A DNA stretch of 64,000 bases, taken from the NCBI GenBank assembly GCA_039930985.1, contig JBDTSV010000175.1, positions 1 through 64,000 of the forward strand. The letters are read 5' to 3'. The notes under the pieces are model-generated. The model made no database searches. It was not told the origin of the DNA and was given only the letters and a program-made list of their open reading frames with translations. Below, in pieces: positions 16,003 to 24,146 of the stretch. The number at the start of each line of letters is the position of its first letter. The first letter of the stretch is position 1. Made by a program: the position numbers and the translations under genes. The stretch is from CADEED01 sp039930985 (lineage in GTDB: Bacteria; Pseudomonadota; Gammaproteobacteria; Steroidobacterales; Steroidobacteraceae).

Positions 16003-18039
16003 ATGCGCAGATTCGCCGTCGGATTGACCGTTCTCCTGGTGTCGTGCGGCGGAGGCGGTTCCGGCGGCGGCTCGCCGCCACCCTCGTCGCCGCCGCCGCC
16101 ACCACCCCCGGTCAACCAGCCGCCGACGATCACCTCGCTGGCGTTCGCCGCGGCCGAGGACCGCGACTATGTCGGCGCGATGACCGCGACGGACCCGGAA
16201 GGCACCGCCATCACCTTCGTCCGCATCAGCGATCCCATGCACGGCCAACTCATGAGCTTCACGGCCGGCGGCGCGTTCACCTATCGCCCGGCGGCAAACT
16301 TCGCCGGTGCAGACACATTCAGCGTGCGCGCCACCGACGTGGCCAATGCCGAGGTCACGGCCACGATCACCATCAACGTGGCTAACAGCGACGACGATGC
16401 CCCCGTCCTGCGCACCGACATTTTGCAGGCGACTGGCACGAATCCACTGGTCGACGTGCTGGCCAATGACGAAGAGCTCGACGGCGAGGCTCTGACGCTC
16501 ACGCTCGTGGGCAATCCAGACTTCGGATCCGCCACGCTCGAGAACCGGAAGATCCGCTTCAACCTGCCCGCCGGCTTCAAGGGCTTCAACCGCTTCCAGT
16601 ACCGCGCGCTGGATGGCGCAGGGCAGGGTGGTGTCGTCAAGGCGGTGGTGTTCGTCGACGCGCAGCCGTCGCGCCTCGTGTACTTCTCGACGAGCAGCAC
16701 GACGAATGGCTACTCCAATGTGTATGTCGACGACTTCGTCTCGACGCGAAAATTGACGTCCCACGAGACGACCTATCCGGTCGACGGCCTATATCCCTAC
16801 AACTTCATTCGCGGCAACAGTGGTCGCAACATCATCGTGACGTACAAGCTCGACTCGCATTACGCGCCGATCAATGGGCTCGCGGTGATTTCCACGGACG
16901 GCTCGTTCGCGCCCCGGCGGCTGACCCCTGCGCCCTCGGGCAATATTTCGGACGCCTACGAGATCGTTTCCGACATCAGTCCGGACGGTCGCTGGGTCGT
17001 GTACAAGCACCAATTCAACGGTGACGCGCGGTACTTCCTCGCGGACCTCACACTGAATGGCGCGACGACCGAACTCGCGTTGCCTGTGGGCGCGATCTCG
17101 CTACACGCGGATTACGCGATCCTGTTCGGACCCGGCTCGCAGTATTTCTACGCGCCGGTCGAGTTCGGGTTTCCCAACTTCAAGCGCGGCAGCGCCATCT
17201 ACCGCTACCCGGTCGCAAGCCCAGCGGCCGCGCCGCAGCTCGTGAGCCCCGCTGCACGCGAAGATGTCTCGGTCCAGATTACGCGCATCTCGCCGGACGA
17301 AGCGCGCATCCTGTACACCGAATATCGGTCGGGCGATTTCGGCTTCTCGCTGCACATCCTGCCCATCGCGAATCCGTCGGCGGCAATCAGGCTGTCACAC
17401 GCATTCGGCGCACAGGAACGCATCTCCGGATTCATCCGCACGAACGCGCAGTTTTCACGCGTCTACTATCCCACCGAGGATGGCGTCGATCCCAACTACA
17501 CGTTCCGGCTGTACGGCGCGGATACCACGATCGCCGACTCCGCATCACTGATCACGAACCTGCCCGCGGATGAATGGCGGCCCGAGGTCTGGGAGCTGAG
17601 CCCGGACGAGACATCGGTGCTGATGTCCGCGCCCGTGCGCGTGTCAGGCCAACGGTACGACCGCGCGAGCACGCTCGCATTGACGCCAGGCGCGCAGCCG
17701 CACGTGGTCGTTCCGCAGTTGCAGTGGCTGAATCAGTACAAGTTCATCGACGCGGGTCGGTTCGTCCTGTACGGCGACGGCAGTTCGATCTATCGCGTTC
17801 CGTCGACGGGTGCGCCGAATCCGGTTCTGGTCGCATCGAAGGCCACCAGCGGTTACGACCTGGCACCCGACGGCGCTTACGTCGCCACGACTTTCAGTGA
17901 TATCCAGGTGAGCCCGGCGAACAATCACCTGTGGCTCTCGAACACCATGTCCATGGGCGGCGTGCAGCAGGTGGAGTTCTCGGGCGTTGGTGACGCGACG
18001 GCGTACGTATCGACGTGGGGGTTCATCCCGGCGCAATGA
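16003..18039 (+). CDS. Lipoprotein with cadherin-like domains and a TolB-like propeller
   Basis: A 678-residue lipoprotein: signal peptide with lipobox LLVSC at the start, then a Gly/Ser/Pro-rich linker with long proline runs. Two cadherin/Ig-like tandem domains follow (PPTITSLAFAAAEDRDYVGA, FTYRPAANFAGADTFSVRA, then a VDVLANDEELDGEALTLTLV domain). From about residue 225 there are WD40/TolB-like propeller repeats (SDISPDGRWVVYKH, TRISPDEARILYTE, WELSPDETSVLMSA, YDLAPDGAYVATTF). Likely surface-exposed and protein- or glycan-binding. The ATG at 16003 directly precedes the signal peptide. Confidence 0.85.
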   Translation: MRRFAVGLTVLLVSCGGGGSGGGSPPPSSPPPPPPPVNQPPTITSLAFAAAEDRDYVGAMTATDPEGTAITFVRISDPMHGQLMSFTAGGAFTYRPAANFAGADTFSVRATDVANAEVTATITINVANSDDDAPVLRTDILQATGTNPLVDVLANDEELDGEALTLTLVGNPDFGSATLENRKIRFNLPAGFKGFNRFQYRALDGAGQGGVVKAVVFVDAQPSRLVYFSTSSTTNGYSNVYVDDFVSTRKLTSHETTYPVDGLYPYNFIRGNSGRNIIVTYKLDSHYAPINGLAVISTDGSFAPRRLTPAPSGNISDAYEIVSDISPDGRWVVYKHQFNGDARYFLADLTLNGATTELALPVGAISLHADYAILFGPGSQYFYAPVEFGFPNFKRGSAIYRYPVASPAAAPQLVSPAAREDVSVQITRISPDEARILYTEYRSGDFGFSLHILPIANPSAAIRLSHAFGAQERISGFIRTNAQFSRVYYPTEDGVDPNYTFRLYGADTTIADSASLITNLPADEWRPEVWELSPDETSVLMSAPVRVSGQRYDRASTLALTPGAQPHVVVPQLQWLNQYKFIDAGRFVLYGDGSSIYRVPSTGAPNPVLVASKATSGYDLAPDGAYVATTFSDIQVSPANNHLWLSNTMSMGGVQQVEFSGVGDATAYVSTWGFIPAQ

Positions 18040-18142
18040 CCGGGAGTGCGTCGCAGATTTCTGAATCACTGGCGTGTCATCCAGCAATGTATAGTTTGGC
18101 AATCATCGGGCGCCCCGCCCGACCACGAGTGCGAGGAACGTC

Positions 18143-19282
18143 ATGGGTCTGATTCAGGCGGTGTCTGGTTCGATCGGCGGCATGCTCGCCGACCAGTGGA
18201 AGGACTTCTACACAGTACCCGCAGGTTTGCCTGGTACCGCGGCATTGTTCGCGGCCGTGCCGCAGGGCACGAACGCCGGACGCGGGTCCAACACCAAGGG
18301 CTCCTCGAACATCATCACGAACGGCTCGAAGGTCGTCGTGCCCGAAGGCTACGGGCTGCTGCTGTTCCAGGACGGCGCCATCACCGGCTTTGCCTCCGAG
18401 GCGGGCGGATACATCTGGCAGTCCGACGACCTCAATTCGAAGTCGATCTTCGCCGGCGACGGTGTGGTGAGCTCACTCATCAAGCAAAGCTGGGAGCGCT
18501 TCAAGTTCGGCGGCCAGCCGGGCTCGCAACAGGCGGCGTTCTTCGTTTCGCTGAAAGAGCTGCCCGACAACCGCTTCGGCACGCAGTCCGAGATTTACTG
18601 GGACGACGGCTTCCTAAAAACGCAGGTCGGCGCGGTGACGCGCGGCTCATACACGCTCAAGATCGTCGACCCGATTTTGTTCGTCAAACACTTCGTGCCG
18701 GCTTCGTACCTGCAGGTCGGCAAGGTGTTCGACTTCACGGACATGGACAACGCCGCGGCCGGCCAGCTCTTCAACGAAGTCGTTGGTTCGTTGGCGCCGG
18801 CGTTCAGCCTGTACACGAACGATCCGGCCAAGGGCAATCGCATCACCAAGCTGCAGCAGGACTCGATCGGTTTCGCGAAGAGCCTGTCGCAGGCGGTGGA
18901 AAACGCCTACCAGTGGCGCACCGATCGCGGTCTCGAGATCATCAAGGTGGCGATCGTCTCCATCGAGTACGACGCGAACACGAAGGAGCTGCTGAAGACT
19001 GTGCAGCGCGCCGATGCGCTCAGCGGCTCGCGCGGCAACTCGAACCTGCAAGCGAGCGTCGCGCAGGGTATTCAGTCGGCCGGCGAGAACGGCGGTGCGG
19101 CTGGCCTCGTGGGCATTGGCATGGCGAGCGGCATGATGGGAGTCGGCGGCATGCAGCAACCCGTCGCACCCGCGGCTGACGATCCGGTCGCCAAGCTCAA
19201 GAAGGCGAAGGAGATGCTCGACCTCGGGCTGATCACACAGTCCGACTACGACACGCTGAAGGCCAAGGCATTGGGCCTCTAG
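18143..19282 (+). CDS. SPFH-domain protein of the YdjI/'virion core protein' family (COG4260) with a SHOCT tail
   Basis: A 379-residue protein. The N-terminal half contains the family start (MGLIQAVSGSIGGMLADQWK, then VPEGYGLLLFQDGAITGF). The SPFH/band-7 fold covers about residues 60-290, and a Gly/Met-rich linker leads to a C-terminal SHOCT-like helix pair (DPVAKLKKAKEMLDLGLITQ). SPFH proteins oligomerise on membranes. In Bacillus subtilis the homologue YdjI acts with PspA and the YdjG/YdjH membrane proteins in envelope stress. The next two genes here are the zinc-ribbon membrane protein and a small membrane protein, so the module is conserved except that no pspA is in the window. ATG 18143 follows GAGGAACG. 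Confidence 0.9.
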   Translation: MGLIQAVSGSIGGMLADQWKDFYTVPAGLPGTAALFAAVPQGTNAGRGSNTKGSSNIITNGSKVVVPEGYGLLLFQDGAITGFASEAGGYIWQSDDLNSKSIFAGDGVVSSLIKQSWERFKFGGQPGSQQAAFFVSLKELPDNRFGTQSEIYWDDGFLKTQVGAVTRGSYTLKIVDPILFVKHFVPASYLQVGKVFDFTDMDNAAAGQLFNEVVGSLAPAFSLYTNDPAKGNRITKLQQDSIGFAKSLSQAVENAYQWRTDRGLEIIKVAIVSIEYDANTKELLKTVQRADALSGSRGNSNLQASVAQGIQSAGENGGAAGLVGIGMASGMMGVGGMQQPVAPAADDPVAKLKKAKEMLDLGLITQSDYDTLKAKALGL

Positions 19283-19295
19283 GCGCGCGCCGGAA

Positions 19296-20585
19296 ATGTC
19301 GAACAACCCGCCCAAGTTCACGGGTCCCGGATCGCCACAGGATGTGCCGCCGCTGCCGGGCGAACTGGGCGTTGATCCATCCACGCTCCCGAAGCCGATT
19401 CGCGACGAACTGGTAAAGCCCGATCCGGTCGCCATCGACACCGCGGCCGTCGAGCTCAAGGATGGCCTCAACCACTGTCCGAAGTGCAACGCGACGGACG
19501 TCCGCCAGAAGCCCGGCACTGACCTGCTCATCTGCGCGTTCTGCCGCCACGAGTGGCACGGCGAGCGTGTCGAGGAGCAGTTTGGCTTCGGCGAAGGACT
19601 CGACCAGCTCGAGGGCACGATCCTCGCCTCGGGCGCGCGCGACATCGCGGCGGACGAAGCCGTGCTGCGCACGTTCAAGTGCAACTGCTGCGGCGCTGAG
19701 GTGACTATCAACACCGAAAGCGAGATGACGGCTCGCTGCCACTGGTGTCGCAACGTATTCGGCGTCAACGAACAGGTGGCGAACGGCGCCGTGCCGGATG
19801 CCGTGCTGCCTTTCCACGTCAAGAAGGACGACGCGGTTGCGCGTATCCGCCAGTTCGTCGACAAGCGCAGGTTGTTTGCGTTGAAGGCGTTCAAAGAAGA
19901 ATTCACGCCCGAGAATGTTCTCCCCGTCTACCTGCCGTACATGATCGTCGACGCCAGGGCGAGCGCCGACGTCGCCGGCAAGGGCGAGATCGAGACGCGT
20001 CGCTACACGCGCGGCGAAGGCAACAACAAGAAGACGTATTACGACGCTGACGTGTACCAGGTCGATCGCCACGTGGACTTCACGGTGGACGACCTGACGC
20101 TCGAATCGTCGCGCGACCGCGGCAACCTGGACACGCGCGTCAACACGAACAACATCATCAACACGATCTTGCCGTTCGATACGAAGAACGCCGTGAAGTG
20201 GAATGCGTCGTATCTGCGCAGCTGCTCTTCGGAGAAGCGCGATCTCAACGTGACGCAGCTGCAACCGCGGCTCGCCGAACAACTGCTGTCGATAGCGCGT
20301 GCGCAGGCCGAAGCCTCGGTAAGCCGTTACGGCCGCGGCGTGCGGTGGGAGCAGGAAGGTCTCGATGTGCACGGAACGCGCTGGGTATCGATGTACCTGC
20401 CCGTATGGCTGTACTCCTATCACCAGCCGAATGGCAGTGGCGGCATGCTGCACTACATCGCCGTGAATGGCCGAACCGGTGAAACGATGGGCAGTGTGCC
20501 CGTGCAGCAGTGGAAGCTGCTCACTACCGCGCTCACCGTCGGCACGTTCCTCGAAGGCATCGTACTCTGGATCCTGGCGAACTAA
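19296..20585 (+). CDS. TFIIB-type zinc-ribbon membrane protein (YdjG-like)
   Basis: A 429-residue protein, 13 bases after the SPFH gene. It has two zinc ribbons: CPKC with CAFC (about residues 61-82) and CNCC with CHWC (about 127-150). A conserved core follows (VLPFHVKKDDAV, FTPENVLPVYLPYMIVDA) and a single hydrophobic C-terminal segment ending WILAN. Annotation pipelines call such proteins TFIIB-type zinc ribbon-containing; they are partners of SPFH/YdjI proteins, and the role is probably membrane-associated, not transcription. The gene is followed by a small membrane protein 2 bases later, indicating one operon. Confidence 0.87.
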   Translation: MSNNPPKFTGPGSPQDVPPLPGELGVDPSTLPKPIRDELVKPDPVAIDTAAVELKDGLNHCPKCNATDVRQKPGTDLLICAFCRHEWHGERVEEQFGFGEGLDQLEGTILASGARDIAADEAVLRTFKCNCCGAEVTINTESEMTARCHWCRNVFGVNEQVANGAVPDAVLPFHVKKDDAVARIRQFVDKRRLFALKAFKEEFTPENVLPVYLPYMIVDARASADVAGKGEIETRRYTRGEGNNKKTYYDADVYQVDRHVDFTVDDLTLESSRDRGNLDTRVNTNNIINTILPFDTKNAVKWNASYLRSCSSEKRDLNVTQLQPRLAEQLLSIARAQAEASVSRYGRGVRWEQEGLDVHGTRWVSMYLPVWLYSYHQPNGSGGMLHYIAVNGRTGETMGSVPVQQWKLLTTALTVGTFLEGIVLWILAN

Positions 20586-20587
20586 TC

Positions 20588-20881
20588 ATGAGCGACGACA
20601 ACAGCCTGGCCCTGCTACTTCTCGGTCCCGCCGGCGGCGTCGGTCTGTACTGGGCTCTCTACCGCTACTACCGCAACACCGACAAGTCGCAAGCGTTCGA
20701 GCGCGAGACGAAGGTCGACGCGAAACCCGTGACCGGTTCCGACAGCAAGGTCGACACCAACAACGGCACGCCGGACTCGCGCATCACGGGCGACAACGTG
20801 CACGAATACCGCCAGCGCGTGAAGGTTCGGCCGAAACCCGCGGCTGGCAGCCCACCGATCCGAAAGCCAATCGAACCATGA
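20588..20881 (+). CDS. Small membrane protein of the SPFH module, C-terminus rewritten by a relic
   Basis: A 97-residue protein with one hydrophobic segment (LALLLLGPAGGVGLYWALY) followed by a polar tail. It starts two bases after the zinc-ribbon gene stop, so it is probably translationally coupled, and it corresponds in position to ydjH of the Bacillus module. Its last 15 or so residues (KPAAGSPPIRKPIEP) are read out of frame through a carboxylesterase remnant (20836-20890). The present C-terminus is therefore probably not the ancestral one. Confidence 0.7.
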   Translation: MSDDNSLALLLLGPAGGVGLYWALYRYYRNTDKSQAFERETKVDAKPVTGSDSKVDTNNGTPDSRITGDNVHEYRQRVKVRPKPAAGSPPIRKPIEP

Positions 20882-20890
20882 TTTTGGACC
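20836..20890 (+). pseudogene. Relic of a type B carboxylesterase 3' end
   Basis: In a frame different from the overlapping small gene, the sequence reads GWQPTDPKANRTMILD. This matches the C-terminal motif of the carboxylesterase at the start of this window (WQPSDPKTNRTMVWD, bases about 857-905); about three quarters of the bases agree. It shows no catalytic part, and an unrelated tail ends in a stop before 20977. It has replaced the 3' end of the small membrane protein gene. Confidence 0.75.
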
Positions 20891-21027
20891 GCGGGTGCCC
20901 AGCGAGGCATACCAAAATCGGTATCTGCGCCAGACAAATCATGCGAGCCCTCCTGACTACCGGCGGCCGGCCATAGCTAGCTAGGCGAGACCGTTGCCAT
21001 CGGATGCAATCCTGGCGTAGCTTTGCG

Positions 21028-21093
21028 GGCCCGGGGGTGGCCTTCGTCCCGGGTGAAATCAAGGAAGTTAGACAACAGGCGGCCACCCGGGCC
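21028..21093 (+). promoter_or_regulatory. Long 5'-leader hairpin before the subtilase gene
   Basis: A 15-base arm at 21028-21042 pairs with a 13-base arm at 21081-21093 (GGCCCGGG..GTGGCC with GGCCACCCGGGCC), leaving a two-base bulge and a 38-base loop. It ends 15 bases before the subtilase ATG, close to the ribosome site. It could control translation or act as a terminator/attenuator; no T run follows. Confidence 0.45.
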
Positions 21094-21108
21094 GTTACAG
21101 GGAAACGT

Positions 21109-22875
21109 ATGAAGCACTCAACTGCCACGGCAGGGCTGCGCGCGCTGCGTCGCTTTGCGCTCGCCGCCACGCTGCTGATGGTCGCGCCGCTCGCCGCCAA
21201 CGCCGCGGATGCCGGCTACACCGATCGCATCATCGTCAAATACCGCACCGCGCCTGCAAACGCAGTTGCCGAGACGGCGCAATTGCGCGGCGCGGAGCTG
21301 CCCGCGGCGCGCATGGGACTCGCGATGCGCCGCCTGCGTATCACCGCGCTGGGGTCGCAGGTGCTCAAGGCGGATCGAAAGCTGACTCTGGCCGAGGCCG
21401 AGCAGCTCGCCGCCGACATCGCGGCCGCCGATCCAAATGTCGAATATGCCGAGCCGGACCGCATCATGCGTGCCACGTTCACGCCGAACGACCCGCGATA
21501 CAACGAGCAGTGGCACTACTTCGAATCCACCGGCGGCATCAACGCGCCGCTCGCCTGGGATCGCGCCTCGGGTTCGGGCGTCGTCGTCGCGGTGGTCGAC
21601 ACCGGCTATCGTCCGCATGTCGATCTGAGCGGCGCCATCCTGCCGGGCTACGACTTCATCTCCGATCTCCTCCCGGCGAACGATGGCGATGGCCGCGACG
21701 CCGACGCCCGCGATCCCGGCGACTGGGAAGACCCCGGTGAATGCGGCCCGCACGACCCCTTCGATCCGATACCGAGCACCTGGCACGGCACGCACGTGAT
21801 CGGGACCATCGCCGCGCGAACCAACAACGCGAGAGGCGTCGCCGGAGTCGCATTCAATGCGCGAGTGGTGCCGGTGCGTGTACTCGGCAAATGCGGCGGT
21901 TTCACCTCGGACATTGCCGATGGCGTCCTCTGGGCGGCGGGCGGCGCGGTCCCGGGGGTACCGGCCAATGGCAATCCCGCCAAGGTGATCAACATCTCGC
22001 TGGGCAGCGGCGGCGGCTGCGGTTCGACCATGCAGAACGCCGTCGGCTCCGCGCGCGCGCTCGGCGCCTCCGTCATCGCCGCGGCAGGCAACAGCAACAC
22101 CGATGCCTTCGATTTCTCACCGGCCGCTTGCGATGGCGCGGTGGCGGTGGCGTCGGTAGGTCGCGCCGGCGGCAAGGCGTCCACGTCTAACTATGGCACG
22201 GTCGTCAAACTCGCTGCGCCCGGCGGCGAAAAGACCAGCGCGCAATCGAGTTGGATTCTGTCCACCTTCAACACCGGGACCACGACTCCTGGTGCGGACA
22301 CCTACGGCTTCTATTCCGGCACTTCGATGGCGGCGCCGCATGTGTCCGGTGTGGCCGCGCTGATGCTCTCGGTGAAACCCTCGCTCACGCCCGACGACGT
22401 GACCTTCCTCTTGCAGAGCACGTCCCGTCATTTCCCAGGCGCCTGCGCGCAGTGCGGCGCCGGTATCGTGAACGCGCGCGCGGCCGTGGACGCCGCGACG
22501 GGCACGCCACCGGGCGTCGGCGAGGTTGAGCCCAACGATACACGCGGCACGGCGCAGGCGAATTTCGGCGCCAACACCATCGTCAACTCCACGATGTCCA
22601 GCAGCTCCGATAGCGACTACTTCAAGGTGAGCTTGCCGGCGGGTCGCACGCTGCTCGCGACCCTGATTCCGAATCCCTTCTCTGACTACGACTTGCAGCT
22701 CTACGACAGCGCGGGCACGGTGATCAAACTGAGCCGGAACGGCACCGGAGTCGTCGATACCGTCACGACGACGAATACGGGCGGCGCCTCAGCCACATAC
22801 TATGTGCGCGTCGTCTACTACAGCGGCGGCACGGGCGGAACCAATGGCAAGTACGCGGTAAGACTGAATTGGTGA
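21109..22875 (+). CDS. Secreted S8 subtilisin-like serine protease with a PPC domain
   Basis: A 588-residue secreted endopeptidase. The signal peptide ends near ANAAD. An inhibitor-I9-like propeptide follows (YTDRIIVKYR ... ADPNVEYAEPDRIM). The catalytic triad is visible: Asp in VVVAVVDTGYRPH, His in HGTHVIGT, Ser in GTSMAAPH, and the oxyanion Asn in AAAGNSN. The C-terminal 115 residues are a pre-peptidase C-terminal (PPC) beta domain (GEVEPNDTRGTAQ, DSDYFKVSLPAG). The ATG at 21109, with ACAGGGAAA upstream, is chosen since it starts the signal peptide; the longer frame from 21004 has none. Its 3' end overlaps the convergent gene by 58 bases. Confidence 0.93.
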   Translation: MKHSTATAGLRALRRFALAATLLMVAPLAANAADAGYTDRIIVKYRTAPANAVAETAQLRGAELPAARMGLAMRRLRITALGSQVLKADRKLTLAEAEQLAADIAAADPNVEYAEPDRIMRATFTPNDPRYNEQWHYFESTGGINAPLAWDRASGSGVVVAVVDTGYRPHVDLSGAILPGYDFISDLLPANDGDGRDADARDPGDWEDPGECGPHDPFDPIPSTWHGTHVIGTIAARTNNARGVAGVAFNARVVPVRVLGKCGGFTSDIADGVLWAAGGAVPGVPANGNPAKVINISLGSGGGCGSTMQNAVGSARALGASVIAAAGNSNTDAFDFSPAACDGAVAVASVGRAGGKASTSNYGTVVKLAAPGGEKTSAQSSWILSTFNTGTTTPGADTYGFYSGTSMAAPHVSGVAALMLSVKPSLTPDDVTFLLQSTSRHFPGACAQCGAGIVNARAAVDAATGTPPGVGEVEPNDTRGTAQANFGANTIVNSTMSSSSDSDYFKVSLPAGRTLLATLIPNPFSDYDLQLYDSAGTVIKLSRNGTGVVDTVTTTNTGGASATYYVRVVYYSGGTGGTNGKYAVRLNW

Positions 22876-23981
22876 TCCGACAAGAGCGCCACCTGCGTCA
22901 TGAGCGACAAAGCAAGAACCTGACTCCAGTGTGACAACTGTACTTTGGTCTTGCGGGTATTGTAGTTAGGTATGAGATCGGCAATTCCTTGGGCGTGGAT
23001 AGGCGGCAGGGAGTTGTCGAAGTCGCCGCCACGTACCATCTGGTAGGTTCCATCTGCCCTGACAAGATACGGCGATGCATCCGCATTCAAGCGTGGGAAA
23101 CGCGGATCGGGAATCCTGACGATAGTCGCCGAGCCGAGCGATGCGTTCCTGCAGGTGCCAGCGACTTCCGGCGCAAGTTTTTCAAGCGTGTCCGGGCTTT
23201 CTTGCGGCCTGCCGCCGGAATGGAGGAAGTCAGAAAGCCACTTGCCGGCAATGTAGCGATTGCAATCCCGACGCACTTCGTCAGGTAGTTCGAGTCCCGA
23301 CCCACGCAGAGCGTCGGATAAAGCGACCAACTCTTTGGTTGGGATTGAATTCGATGAACCCTTTGGCCGGTGCACCGCCAATTCGCGTACCGTCCCGTTG
23401 AGCGCCTCCAGAAGCCGCTGACCGGAAACACCTGGATGATCCGGGTTGAAATGGTGTTTCTTCAGCAAGCTGAAGATCACTTGATCGAGGAAGGTCTCAT
23501 AGGAATGCCCATAACAACTGCCCGCGTATAAGCCGCAAGAGCCGCCGAAGCCCGCATGTGAATACGCATCCTGCTGACAATGCAGAGCAGCACCAAGCGC
23601 GATCAATCTCCTGGCATTTCTCCGCGGATCTTCGTCACGCTCAGGCACTTCAGCAAAGTGGTCAGATATGACTTTGAGGACATCGGCGGAAATCTGGCCT
23701 GCCGGTCCAGGAGTTTTGCTGAAGCAGTGAAAGCTCAGGTTCTTATCCGCCTGGTGGAGTGCGCTCGTGAGATTCGACTCCACTTCAAGTGCAGCGACGG
23801 TGTCCTGGTTCTCGTCCACTGCTTGATTCGCGCTGGCGATAGTCAGGGCATCGGCGTCCGGCCACCCGATAGCCCTTGCGAGTACATAGGTGGTCGAATA
23901 GTGGATATCCGCTTCGTAGGCCTGGGCCACGGTCATTGATTGAAGCGATACCAGCAAACAGGCACAAAGGAATCCTTTCAT
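22818..23981 (-). CDS. Exported DUF6765-like protein, possible zinc-dependent hydrolase fold
   Basis: A 387-residue exported protein (signal peptide to VAQA). Motifs ADIHYSTTYVLARAIGW, ANQAVDENQDT, LSFHCF and HCQQDAYSHAGFGG, with several spaced His/Asp residues, resemble DUF6765-type proteins and, at a distance, the zinc phospholipase C/S1-P1 nuclease helical fold. That last link is my inference. The ATG at 23981 has GAGGC upstream. The last about 19 residues (including SLTAYLPLVPPVPPL) are read antisense through the subtilase 3' end, suggesting the original stop was lost and the gene was extended into its neighbour. Confidence 0.7.
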   Translation of the reverse strand: MKGFLCACLLVSLQSMTVAQAYEADIHYSTTYVLARAIGWPDADALTIASANQAVDENQDTVAALEVESNLTSALHQADKNLSFHCFSKTPGPAGQISADVLKVISDHFAEVPERDEDPRRNARRLIALGAALHCQQDAYSHAGFGGSCGLYAGSCYGHSYETFLDQVIFSLLKKHHFNPDHPGVSGQRLLEALNGTVRELAVHRPKGSSNSIPTKELVALSDALRGSGLELPDEVRRDCNRYIAGKWLSDFLHSGGRPQESPDTLEKLAPEVAGTCRNASLGSATIVRIPDPRFPRLNADASPYLVRADGTYQMVRGGDFDNSLPPIHAQGIADLIPNYNTRKTKVQLSHWSQVLALSLMTQVALLSDHQFSLTAYLPLVPPVPPL

Positions 23982-24146
23982 CTATGCCTCAACCCTGTTG
24001 TTCTCGAAAGCTACACGTATGTCTCCTGCAAACGCTTTAAGGTTCTCTTTCAGGGACGATACGGCGGCAGGAACTTCATGGTTCGCGGCCGTTAGAATTC
24101 GATGCGGATGCTCGCGGGACAGTTATCCAGGCTCACGGAGAGTTGC

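Noticed and set aside
15286..16764. 492-codon minus-strand frame
   Set aside because: It spans the transporter end and lipoprotein start in antisense; His/Arg-rich and without a domain.
18647..20453. Two long minus-strand frames opposite the SPFH and zinc-ribbon genes
   Set aside because: The plus-strand proteins have recognised families and conserved motifs; the antisense frames do not.
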